From an uncultured Coleofasciculus sp. (lineage in GTDB: Bacteria; Cyanobacteriota; Cyanobacteriia; Cyanobacteriales; Coleofasciculaceae), in NCBI GenBank assembly GCA_902805485.1, contig CADCTM010000454.1:1-10823 (forward strand): a stretch of 10,823 nt of DNA, given 5' to 3'. Position numbers and translations under genes: made by a program. Shown here in pieces: positions 1 to 7,345 of the stretch (position 1 is its first letter; each line of letters begins with the position of its first letter). Under the pieces are notes generated by a model that was not told where the DNA came from, searched no databases, and saw only the letters and a list, made by a program, of their open reading frames with translations.

Positions 1-1703
1 TGGATAATGTAAAGGCGATCGCCATAAGCAACTTCTGTAACCGCCACCTCGCCCCGAAACGCCGCACGGTAAAGTGGTTCTATGACTTGAACGGTTTGAG
101 GTGGCAAAATTTCCCAAATCGTTTTCCCTATCAGTTCCTCACTAGTGAAATTGAGTGTTGCCAACCCCGTCCCTTCGGCAATGTTGTAGCGCAATTGTTC
201 GTCAAACAAAAACACCGCACCATTGGGAAAGTTCTTCACCAGCACTCGATATAACTCTTCGCTTTTTCGCAATGCCGCTTCTGATTGCTTACGTTGGGTG
301 ATATCTTGATTAATTTCAAGGTATGCGACTGGCTCACCAAACTCATTCCGTTGTAAGGTTAAACCACTGGCAACTGTTACAGGCGTCCCATCCCGTCGAT
401 AATGGACAAGTTCTCCGTTCCAGTACCCGTTTTTAAATAAAATCCCTTTAACTTCCTCTGGCGGTTGAGAAAACTCTGTCTTTAGGAGGTTGTGGACAGA
501 TTGACCCACCGCATCTGCTGAGGAATAACCGTACAGCCGTTGGGCGCCTTGGTTCCAATATAGAATTGTATCGTTGAGGTCGCGCACCATAATTGTGTCA
601 TTTGCCAAATCCAATAGTTGAGCTTGTTTAAGCAGCGTTTCCTGAGCTTGTTTGCGCTCGGTAATATCACGCACAATTGCAATAAACAGATGCTCATTAT
701 CTAACTGCATTTTGCTGAAGGCAAACTCCATTGGGAAGGTTTTATCATCTTGGCAACGCCCAATAATTTCTTGTTGCAGTTTTAGCTTGTCTTGATTATT
801 TCCTACCAGAAAATTCATCACTTTACCACTATCCTCAGTAAAGGATTCGCTAATCAATCGTTGTAGATGTTTTCCCGGAATTTCCTCTAAGTTATAGCCA
901 AAAATTTCTGCGATGGCGGCATTAGCTGATTGAATATAACCTCTCTCATTGAGGATAATAATTCCATCTACAACATTATCAAAAACCGCCTGAAGATAAA
1001 CATTACTTTCTCGTAAACGAATCGCACGTTCGACTAATTCTTCATCTAACTGATTGAAAAGGTACAAGGCTGAAAATGTGCCGATTAAACCGATTACCAA
1101 AGAAATCCATTGCACAGTATTCGTTAAATCTCGCCATCGTACCACTTGTGCTTCGTGAGCGCTTCGTAGACGTTTTTCTTGCTCGGCAAACTTACTAATT
1201 TCCTGACGCAGCTCATCCATCAGCAACTCGCTCTTGAGTAACTCCTCAGTCAATGCCGCCGTTCCTTGGCGTTCACTCGTTGTTTTAAGCTGCTCTAAAA
1301 CTGTAATTTGCTGCTGCGATTGCGTGCTAATTCTTTGTAATTGCTGAAGTTGCAACTCATTAGATTTTACCTGTTCGTTCAGGAATTTCAGCGATACAGG
1401 GAGCAAGGTTTTTACCTGAAAATATGGTTTCAGAAATTCCTGCCGTTTTGCGATCGCATAACCTCGAACAGCCGAATGAGCATTAACTAAGGTTAGTAAT
1501 AAATGCTCAGTTTCTAAAAGAATTTCTTGACTTTGGTTTTTTTTATTAACAGCAACCAAAGTTTGATTACGTACTCCTGCAATCACAAACACTGAAGTAA
1601 ATAAACATAAAACTGGAATTGAGATAATTAAAGCGCCTCGCCAGCGAACTGAAAAATCAGGTCGGAGTGTACGCCGAGACGCTGAAATTTTCGCAGGATT
1701 CAT
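1..1703 (-). CDS. CHASE3-PAS-PAS-PAS membrane sensor protein (3' end beyond window)
   Basis: The frame is open from an ATG at 1703 to the left edge, giving at least 567 residues. It is therefore an incomplete gene lacking its C-terminus. A hydrophobic helix at about residues 22-44 and a second at about 198-216 flank an extracytoplasmic, glutamine-rich helical region. That region carries an RGY signature at residues 80-82 followed by FLKPY, typical of the four-helix CHASE3 sensor domain. Three PAS domains follow at about 235-348 (ending in RDITERK), 357-469 (ending in QDITQRK) and 480 onwards. Such proteins usually end in a histidine kinase or diguanylate cyclase module, and the output here cannot be seen. 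A GGAG sequence lies 9 bases before the ATG. The gene follows the PAS-PAS-GAF kinase on the same strand after 188 bp. In that gap I found no clear terminator or promoter, so co-transcription is possible but unproven. The ligand is unknown. Confidence 0.9.
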   Translation of the reverse strand, partial: MNPAKISASRRTLRPDFSVRWRGALIISIPVLCLFTSVFVIAGVRNQTLVAVNKKNQSQEILLETEHLLLTLVNAHSAVRGYAIAKRQEFLKPYFQVKTLLPVSLKFLNEQVKSNELQLQQLQRISTQSQQQITVLEQLKTTSERQGTAALTEELLKSELLMDELRQEISKFAEQEKRLRSAHEAQVVRWRDLTNTVQWISLVIGLIGTFSALYLFNQLDEELVERAIRLRESNVYLQAVFDNVVDGIIILNERGYIQSANAAIAEIFGYNLEEIPGKHLQRLISESFTEDSGKVMNFLVGNNQDKLKLQQEIIGRCQDDKTFPMEFAFSKMQLDNEHLFIAIVRDITERKQAQETLLKQAQLLDLANDTIMVRDLNDTILYWNQGAQRLYGYSSADAVGQSVHNLLKTEFSQPPEEVKGILFKNGYWNGELVHYRRDGTPVTVASGLTLQRNEFGEPVAYLEINQDITQRKQSEAALRKSEELYRVLVKNFPNGAVFLFDEQLRYNIAEGTGLATLNFTSEELIGKTIWEILPPQTVQVIEPLYRAAFRGEVAVTEVAYGDRLYII

Positions 1704-1891
1704 CACTACTCGCTCCGCTTTAATTAAACATTGAAACCGGAATTAAAAACTTAAAGAGTTTGGTAAAAAACTAAGAAGTTGAGAGACGCCCAAGACAAAG
1801 AAATCAATAAGAGTGTTTACTTCGTCTTTTTGGCTCCTAATTTAATAGCTCAAACTGAGTGAGGAGAGCAATTTTTAATACAGTTTCCTGA

Positions 1892-4150
1892 TTATTTATG
1901 CCAGGTAAAGTTAAATTTTGCACCCTGACCTTCTTGAGAGTCTACTTGGATGATACCTCCTTGGCTTTCGACAATCTTTTTAGCGATCGCTAAACCCATC
2001 CCTATATTCTCTGCTTTATCTCGCGCTTGTAACGTCTGAAAGATTACAAAAACTCGTTCGTGAAAGTGAGGCGCAATGCCTGCACCATCGTCGGCAACCG
2101 TAAATTCATATCTGTCCGTGTGTTCCTGAATGCTAATTGTCACCGTTCCCGCTTGTGTGGGGTGATGAGCGATCGCATTGCCAATTAAATGGTGAAAAAC
2201 TTGTTGAAGCTGTAAGCGTTCTGTCAACAAGTTTGGCATTCCTGGCGAGATCACAATCGTAAATTCGGGGGGTGGCGTCAAGGTGTCAATCACTTGGTTC
2301 AACAGCTCACCAACATCTACCCATTCTGGTTCAACCTTAACCCGTCCGGCACGAGAATATTGCAAAAGTCCGTCGATCAGGCTGTCTAAGCGCTCAACTC
2401 GCCCACGCAGCAATTGCATTTGATGAAAATTTTCTTGGTTGAGTTGGTCAGCGATGTCTTCTTCGATCCACTGGGATAAATTAGCGATCGCTCTTAATGG
2501 TGCCTTTAAATCATGAGAGGCGATATAAGCAAACTGCTCAAGTTCTTCAGTACGTTTTTTTAGCGCCGTTTTAGTTTGGTTTAACGCTTCTCTCGTTTGA
2601 GCTAATTGCCTTCTTGCCTCATCCAGTGCCTGATTGGATCGCTGCTGCTCAATTGCCGTTGCTAATACCTGAGCAACCGATTGCAAAAAGTCAACATCAC
2701 TACGGCTAAACTTGCGTCGCCGACTGCTGTGCGCCCCCAAAATTCCAAAAGGGCGGTGTTTAAGGGGTATCTCTTTTACATTTTCTTGCTGGGAATGCGC
2801 TTCAATAACGACGCTCATGCCACTAACAACGTTATGGTCGTGCAGTAAGGAGGAAGCCCGAAAACGTCGTTCGCTGTACAAGTCTTCCACAACCACAGGT
2901 TGACGGCAGTGCAGAGTGTAACCTGCGTGGGTATTAGGACTAGCTTCAACCATTGCTTGTCCGACCACCCCATCCCGCCAACCGACTCCTGCCTTGAGAA
3001 GAAAGTTTTTGCCATCGGGTAGGCATTCCAAGACTTTGCAATACTCGACCGCCAAAGCTTGGGAGACCAGCGCAACTCCTTCGTCCATGAGGGCAGCAAC
3101 TTTGATGCCTAAAAGCGCCTTCTCACTCAGTTGAACCACGACATTTTGCTGACGCTGCCGGATTTGGAGTTCTGCCTCAGCAAGCTTTGCTAGGGTAATG
3201 TCAACCATCATCCCGCGCCGCTTGTGGACTTGCCCTTGGTCATCGCGCATTACACAACCGCGATCGCGTAACCACACAACTCGATTATCGGCGGCAAGGC
3301 AACGATACTCCAGTTCGTAATCTCGACTGTGGCAAATTTCCTTGCTGTGTAGCGCCACTGTCCACTGTCGATCCTCTGGATGAATCAGGTTGACCCAAAA
3401 ATTTGGCTCACTAAGCCACTGTTGGATGGGATAGCCTAAAACTCGTTCGGCACTTTGACTGACAAAGGTGAAATGTTCGCTGGTTGCGTCGGCTTCCCAG
3501 ACGATGGTATGGGAGAGTTCTTTAAGAAGATTGCGGAGGCGGTGTTTGGCTAATTCATCTACCTGGGGGGTAGCTTGCTTCTTCACCCGTAAGGTTGCAG
3601 GCTCTTGATTGCGGATGCTTAACTCTTTGGGCTGTTCCGCTGACACTTGTCTGAGTGGTTGGGTTGAGGTGTCAACTCTTGACGGCAGTAGGGGGTTGCC
3701 TGCTATGCCAGTTTGGGTGTAAGTACCAATCCACTCAAGAACCTTGCCGTCGGTTCCCAGGACGGGGTTTTTTTGCGCCGTAAACCAGCGGTAAGTACCA
3801 TCGACGCCGAGAAGGCGACATTCGAGTTGGTAACGTTGGGGTTTTTTTTGGGCAAGATTGCACAGGGCAATGAAGCGATCGCGATCTTCTGGATGCAGTG
3901 CTTTAAGAAATTCCCAACCTAGCGATTCTACAGCCCTCAGCCCAGTATACTCATACCAACGGCGGTTAAATTCCGTAATTTCGCCGTTAACTTGTGCCAG
4001 CCAAATGATTTGAGGTAGGCTTTCTAAAAGCTGACGATTTCGGGCTTCAGTCACCTCCAAACGTTGCTGAAGAGACTGGAGGCTTGCAAGTGCTTCACAG
4101 TCACTGTGAGATGGAGGCAAGTTTTGAGTATTATTAAAGGGTGTTTTCAT
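1892..4150 (-). CDS. Soluble PAS-PAS-GAF sensor histidine kinase
   Basis: This is a complete 752-residue cytoplasmic kinase without membrane helices. A short coiled coil (about 20-40) leads into PAS1 (about 40-147, with HPEDR) and PAS2 (about 203-325, again with HPEDR, ending in MMVDITLAK). A GAF domain follows (about 340-502), then a coiled coil (505-540). The HisKA domain has phospho-acceptor His546 in SHDLKAPLR. The ATPase domain has the N box at Asn658, DxGxG at 687-691, an F box at 701-704 and GMGLAI at 717-722, so all kinase boxes are present. The GAF domain has no cysteine at the usual bilin site, so it is probably not a cyanobacteriochrome. The H-box resembles that of phytochrome-type kinases. 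The gene is divergent from the NarL-type regulator at 4386, which could be its partner; this is inference from position. The signal sensed by the PAS domains cannot be read from sequence. Confidence 0.96.
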   Translation of the reverse strand: MKTPFNNTQNLPPSHSDCEALASLQSLQQRLEVTEARNRQLLESLPQIIWLAQVNGEITEFNRRWYEYTGLRAVESLGWEFLKALHPEDRDRFIALCNLAQKKPQRYQLECRLLGVDGTYRWFTAQKNPVLGTDGKVLEWIGTYTQTGIAGNPLLPSRVDTSTQPLRQVSAEQPKELSIRNQEPATLRVKKQATPQVDELAKHRLRNLLKELSHTIVWEADATSEHFTFVSQSAERVLGYPIQQWLSEPNFWVNLIHPEDRQWTVALHSKEICHSRDYELEYRCLAADNRVVWLRDRGCVMRDDQGQVHKRRGMMVDITLAKLAEAELQIRQRQQNVVVQLSEKALLGIKVAALMDEGVALVSQALAVEYCKVLECLPDGKNFLLKAGVGWRDGVVGQAMVEASPNTHAGYTLHCRQPVVVEDLYSERRFRASSLLHDHNVVSGMSVVIEAHSQQENVKEIPLKHRPFGILGAHSSRRRKFSRSDVDFLQSVAQVLATAIEQQRSNQALDEARRQLAQTREALNQTKTALKKRTEELEQFAYIASHDLKAPLRAIANLSQWIEEDIADQLNQENFHQMQLLRGRVERLDSLIDGLLQYSRAGRVKVEPEWVDVGELLNQVIDTLTPPPEFTIVISPGMPNLLTERLQLQQVFHHLIGNAIAHHPTQAGTVTISIQEHTDRYEFTVADDGAGIAPHFHERVFVIFQTLQARDKAENIGMGLAIAKKIVESQGGIIQVDSQEGQGAKFNFTWHK

Positions 4151-4184
4151 TATGCGTTCTTTTCACAAGCCTTAACTCCACACT

Positions 4185-4202
4185 CGACAGAAAAAATTGT
4201 CG
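4185..4202. repeat. Small inverted repeat in kinase leader
   Basis: CGACA and TGTCG form perfect 5-bp arms around an 8-base A-rich centre. The repeat lies about 35 bases before the kinase start codon, in the space between two divergent signalling genes. It could be a weak operator or a leader hairpin, but arms this short also arise by chance. Confidence 0.25.
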
Positions 4203-4216
4203 GTTTGAAGGCATTG

Positions 4217-4247
4217 ATTTAAGCTAACGGTAAAGGACATTTGTCAA
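4217..4247 (-). promoter_or_regulatory. Possible promoter of the PAS-PAS-GAF kinase
   Basis: On the minus strand a perfect TTGACA (4247-4242) is followed after 19 bases by TTAAAT (4222-4217). The -35 match is exact, but the spacer is longer than the usual 16-18 bases and the -10 box matches only 4 of 6. A start near 4210 would leave a leader of about 60 bases before the ATG at 4150. This is a tentative call from pattern only. Confidence 0.3.
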
Positions 4248-4385
4248 AAGACTGTATATCTAGAATCTATCTGAAGTACAGGAATCCCTACCCCTACCGA
4301 TGGGGGGACATCACTAGGCAAACCGCCAAAACTTTATAAACTTCTGGTGTAAACGCTACAAAATCCCAAACTTTGGACCTTGACG

Positions 4386-5108
4386 ATGAGTAAAATCCGT
4401 GTTGCTCTTATTGAAGATCATGACCTAACTCGGGTTGGTATCCGAACAGCGCTACAGCAGCGTAGTGAAATAGAGTTTGTGGGCGAGGCCGCTAATGCTG
4501 CTGAAGGTCTGAACTTACTAGAAACGGTCAAGCCAGATATCGGGATCGTTGACATCGGTCTTCCCGATATGGATGGGATTGAGTTGACGAAGCGATTTAA
4601 AAACTCTCAATCTGCTGCGGAAGAAGCGACCCCAACCAAAATTCTTGTCTTGACATTACAAGATAATGAAGAATCGGTGATGGCAGCTTTTGCTGCTGGT
4701 GCAGACTCGTACTGCATGAAAAACATCAGCTTTGATAATTTAATGGAAGCGATCCAAGTTACGAATGAAGGAAATGCTTGGATTGATCCAGCCATCGCCC
4801 GAATTGTCCTTAAGCAAACGAAGGTGAATGAACCGGGGGTTGAGGCGGCGGCGGCAACCAAGACGGTAACAATTAGTGCGGCTGAACCGGAGTACAGTCA
4901 ACTGATTGAAGCTTATCCTTTGACGGAACGGGAATTGGAAGTTTTGCAGCTAATTGTGGAAGGGTGTAGTAATGCCGCGATTGCGGAAAAGCTATACATC
5001 ACTGTCGGAACTGTTAAAACTCACGTCCGGAATATTTTGAATAAGCTTTGTGCCGATGACCGTACTCAAGCCGCTGTACGTGCTTTACGCTCTGGTTTGG
5101 TGGGTTAA
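4386..5108 (+). CDS. NarL/FixJ-family response regulator (REC + LuxR-type HTH)
   Basis: The product is a 240-residue DNA-binding response regulator. The receiver domain (about 3-128) has the acidic pair Glu10/Asp11, phospho-acceptor Asp56 in VDIGLPD, Thr90 and Lys112. The LuxR-type helix-turn-helix (about 175-238) has the usual LTERELEVL start and a GTVKTHVRNIL recognition region. The linker is long and alanine-rich (about 150-170, encoded partly by a GCG run at 4845-4853). There is also an inserted loop (about 72-84) inside the receiver. An in-frame TTG at 4380 would add two residues. I prefer the ATG at 4386 because family members start directly with a short lead into the first strand. The gene is divergent from the histidine kinase at 1892-4150, suggesting a two-component pair. 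It is followed by a hairpin terminator, so it is probably monocistronic. Its targets are unknown. Confidence 0.95.
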   Translation: MSKIRVALIEDHDLTRVGIRTALQQRSEIEFVGEAANAAEGLNLLETVKPDIGIVDIGLPDMDGIELTKRFKNSQSAAEEATPTKILVLTLQDNEESVMAAFAAGADSYCMKNISFDNLMEAIQVTNEGNAWIDPAIARIVLKQTKVNEPGVEAAAATKTVTISAAEPEYSQLIEAYPLTERELEVLQLIVEGCSNAAIAEKLYITVGTVKTHVRNILNKLCADDRTQAAVRALRSGLVG

Positions 5109-5176
5109 AAGATTAGCAGTTAAGAGCGGTAATTTCTCTTGGGGTGTTGCAGCACTGCCCACTTATAATTTACTGA

Positions 5177-5212
5177 AAGCCAGCAGTAACATTGATACGG
5201 CTGGCTTCTTTT
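5177..5212 (+). terminator. Intrinsic-type terminator after the response regulator
   Basis: Arms AAGCCAGC (5177-5184) and GCTGGCTT (5200-5207) pair over 8 bp. After one mismatch, GTA/TAC inside the loop adds three more pairs around a 7-base ACATTGA loop. CTTCTTTTA follows. The stem is good and the T-tract is interrupted. It lies 68 bp after the stop codon of the regulator. Confidence 0.7.
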
Positions 5213-5263
5213 ACGGCTTTGAGTCTTGTGTTTGGGTCGTACAAAGGTCAAAATAAGATTAAA

Positions 5264-5269
5264 TATAAT
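5264..5269 (+). promoter_or_regulatory. Candidate -10 box upstream of the phosphatase operon
   Basis: An exact TATAAT lies in an AT-rich stretch, inside a 6-bp inverted repeat (AGATTA 5256-5261 / TAATCT 5269-5274). There is no good -35 box; TACAAA at 5240-5245 sits 18 bases away but matches TTGACA poorly. A start would fall near 5276, exactly at the edge of the 18-bp palindrome. The leader to the phosphatase ATG would then be about 370 bases. A second possible -10 of the TAN3T form (TAAGAT) lies at 5307-5312. Confidence 0.4.
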
Positions 5270-5275
5270 AATCTA

Positions 5276-5293
5276 ATGTACGCTAGCGTACAT
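5276..5293. promoter_or_regulatory. 18-bp perfect palindrome, NtcA-type TGTA-N8-TACA
   Basis: ATGTACGCTAGCGTACAT is a perfect palindrome with 9-bp arms and no spacer. Inside it TGTA-N8-TACA (5277-5292) fits the signature known for NtcA, the CRP-family nitrogen regulator of cyanobacteria. In classical NtcA-activated promoters the site lies about 22 bases before a TAN3T -10 box. Here the next TAN3T (TAAGAT, 5307-5312) is only 15 bases away, while TATAAT lies just upstream. Binding might therefore repress, or another dimeric regulator may use the site. In RNA the sequence could form a 7-bp hairpin with a CTAG loop at the 5' end of the transcript. Confidence 0.5.
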
Positions 5294-5418
5294 AATGGAG
5301 TGAGAGTAAGATTGAAAGCAAAGATAAAGGCGATCGCTCCTTAATTGAAATAAACGAGACTATCCAAGCCTTAGCGACGAGGATATCACTACTACAGGAA
5401 ACAGGGAGAAAACAAGAG

Positions 5419-5589
5419 ATGGAGACTGGGAGCGCAAGAAAGCAAAGTATTCTTTACCAATGGTTGTGCCAAGCCTTGCCTTCCCAATCACCTTTTCTCT
5501 TGGTTAAACACCAGGGTCATCTCAAGCGGGAAGAATGCTTTAAGAATTTTCTCCAGTTATGGGTAGGCAGAAATGCCGAGAACCCTTAA
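5419..5589 (+). CDS. Possible small protein of unknown function upstream of the phosphatase
   Basis: From 5296 to the TAA at 5587-5589 one frame stays open for 97 codons, while the other two plus-strand frames contain stops. The first ATG in it is at 5419, giving 56 residues, with GGAG ending 10 bases before it. The product is basic and mixed hydrophobic, with ILYQWLCQALPSQ and a FKNFLQLW segment near the end. I recognise no family. The upstream part of the frame also reads like protein (heptad-like IQALATRISLLQE), but it has no ATG, GTG or TTG in frame. ATG GAG TGA at 5295-5303 is out of register by one base, so the gene may be frame-damaged or use an ATT start near 5311. It ends 58 bases before the preferred phosphatase start. 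It could equally be chance open frame in a leader. Confidence 0.3.
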   Translation: METGSARKQSILYQWLCQALPSQSPFLLVKHQGHLKREECFKNFLQLWVGRNAENP

Positions 5590-5636
5590 ATTGGAAAATT
5601 ATTCTCAAGCTGTCGTCTCTAACCAACCAGAGAACC

Positions 5637-5640
5637 GGAG
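5637..5640 (+). promoter_or_regulatory. Ribosome binding site deciding the phosphatase start
   Basis: GGAG lies 7 bases before the ATG at 5648, an ideal spacing. The alternative in-frame ATG at 5573 has no comparable site and would add 25 residues of low-complexity lead before the receiver domain. Confidence 0.65.
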
Positions 5641-5647
5641 TGAGTAC

Positions 5648-7342
5648 ATGAGTCAGGCGGATCGGAGCAAGCTCAAACTAATGGTAGTGGACGATGAGCC
5701 TGACAATTTGGATTTGCTCTACAGAACCTTTCGGCGCGAGTTTCGTGTCTTCAAAGCGGATGGAGCCTTGAAAGCTTTAGAACTGCTCGATAAAGAAGGG
5801 GAAATGGCTGTGATTATTTCCGATCAGCGGATGCCCCTAATGAACGGTACAGAGTTCTTGAGCAAGACGGTTGAGCGCTTCCCAGAAACCATCCGTATCC
5901 TTTTAACTGGCTACACCGATGTTGAAGATTTGGTGGAAGCTATCAACTCCGGTAAGGTGTTCAAGTACATCACCAAACCCTGGAACCCAGAGAATTTAAA
6001 AGCCGTTGTTCAACAAGCTGCTGAAACCTACCGGTTGCTGACGAAAAGAACCGCTGAACTGCGTCGTGCTTTGCGACGAGAAGAACTCTTCAACGGGGTG
6101 ACGACAGCGATTCGTGAGTCCTTGGATTATGGCAGTATGCTGCAAACTGTTGTCAACACAATTGGTCAAACCTTTGAAGCCACAGGTTGCATTCTTCGAC
6201 CTGTAGACGGCGATCAACTCACGATAGAGTCCTTTTCATACCAGGTTGACAGCATTGTTGAAACGCCACTTTTACCTAATGCTCAGGCGATCTTTCAAAA
6301 CGTCTTGGAACACCGCCAGACACAGCTTCTTAAAGATGAAACCGATGGCAGCCATTTGGTTTATCTAGTTGTTCCCCTCCTTTGCCAGCAAAAGCTTTTT
6401 GGAGTTTTGTCTCTATATCAACAAGGAAGCAATAGCTCCTGGACGGCGGAAGATGTTCAGCTTATTGAAGCCGTTTCTGAACAAGCCGCTTTGGCAATTT
6501 CCCAAGCCAAACTTTACCAAACGACTCAGTTGCAAGCCCAGCAGATGCGTGCTGAGTTAGATGTCGCACGCCAAATTCAAAACAACCTGCTACGCCAAAG
6601 TTGGCCGAATATTGAAGGGGTACGGGTACAAGCCTATTGCTATCCCGCTAGGGAAGTCGGGGGCGATTTTTTTGAAGTTTATGTTCATCCTCAAGGAGAT
6701 GTGTGGCTTGCGGTTGGTGATGTTTCGGGCAAAGGTGTTCCGGCGGCTTTATTTATGGCAAGTGCAATTTCACTTCTGAGGCGGGAACTTGCTCAAGAGA
6801 CCTCTCCAGAGCCAGAGGTTGTGATGCGAAACCTTAACAGCACAATGTCAGATAACCTTGTTAGTACCAACTGTTTCATCACAATGGTAGTAGCTCGTTA
6901 TACTCCTACCTCACGCCAACTCGCTTATGCGAGCGCGGGTCATGTCTATCCGATGGTCTGGTCGCATCGTCTGGTAGTCCAACAGCAGACATCATCTGAA
7001 AAATCCGTAACCATTGAGCCAGATTATCTCAAGGTTCGGGGCATCCCTTTGGGGATTCTATCGATTTGGAAAGCGCCTGCAGGGGTTGTAACTTTAAATG
7101 CTGGGGAAATCTTTTTGTTGATTAGTGATGGAATTACAGAAGCAACAGTTACGGAGGCAATATGTACAACCGAAAATGCTCAGTCGAGCAGCAATTCAAT
7201 GCTGAATCAATCAGGTCTTTGGCAACTACTGCTTCAAGAACCAGCTCCTTTTGACTTAAGGAATTTATTAGCGAACGTTCGAGAACGAACTAACAATGTT
7301 CAGGAAGACGACCAAACTGTACTCTCTTTGGAGGTTCTGTAG
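5648..7342 (+). CDS. REC-GAF-PP2C (RsbU/SpoIIE-type) serine phosphatase
   Basis: The product has 564 residues from the ATG at 5648; an upstream ATG at 5573 would give 589. The receiver domain (about 9-125) has Asp15/Asp16, phospho-acceptor Asp59 in SDQRMP, Thr87 and Lys110 before PW. A coiled coil leads to a GAF domain (about 145-290). A metal-dependent PP2C/SpoIIE domain follows (about 300-562). It has metal-binding acidic residues in GGD (338-340), GDVSGKG (357-363), SAGH (429-432), SDG (493-495) and EDDQT (553-557). In the RsbU/SpoIIE family such enzymes dephosphorylate a STAS anti-anti-sigma protein, releasing a sigma factor. Here receiver phosphorylation and a GAF ligand could control activity. 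The RsbW-type kinase starts 3 bases after the stop codon, so the pair is surely one operon. IcfG of Synechocystis is a comparable GAF-PP2C protein. The STAS substrate is not in the window. Confidence 0.95.
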   Translation: MSQADRSKLKLMVVDDEPDNLDLLYRTFRREFRVFKADGALKALELLDKEGEMAVIISDQRMPLMNGTEFLSKTVERFPETIRILLTGYTDVEDLVEAINSGKVFKYITKPWNPENLKAVVQQAAETYRLLTKRTAELRRALRREELFNGVTTAIRESLDYGSMLQTVVNTIGQTFEATGCILRPVDGDQLTIESFSYQVDSIVETPLLPNAQAIFQNVLEHRQTQLLKDETDGSHLVYLVVPLLCQQKLFGVLSLYQQGSNSSWTAEDVQLIEAVSEQAALAISQAKLYQTTQLQAQQMRAELDVARQIQNNLLRQSWPNIEGVRVQAYCYPAREVGGDFFEVYVHPQGDVWLAVGDVSGKGVPAALFMASAISLLRRELAQETSPEPEVVMRNLNSTMSDNLVSTNCFITMVVARYTPTSRQLAYASAGHVYPMVWSHRLVVQQQTSSEKSVTIEPDYLKVRGIPLGILSIWKAPAGVVTLNAGEIFLLISDGITEATVTEAICTTENAQSSSNSMLNQSGLWQLLLQEPAPFDLRNLLANVRERTNNVQEDDQTVLSLEVL

Positions 7343-7345
7343 TCG

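Noticed and set aside
1704..1891. Terminator or promoter between the two minus-strand sensor genes
   Set aside because: Only a 4-bp CTCA/TGAG hairpin without a T-tract and no paired -35/-10 boxes were found.
2640..3150. GAF domain of the histidine kinase as a cyanobacteriochrome chromophore domain
   Set aside because: The segment where the bilin cysteine should lie reads SSLLHDHNVV, with no cysteine; the Cys in YTLHCRQP is in a different place.
3713..3922. Plus-strand open frame inside the histidine kinase gene
   Set aside because: It lies wholly within PAS1 coding sequence on the other strand, has no recognisable domain and no ribosome site.
5573..5647. Upstream ATG as the start of the phosphatase
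   Set aside because: The 25 added residues are not part of the receiver fold and the ATG at 5648 has a well-placed GGAG; the upstream start remains possible.
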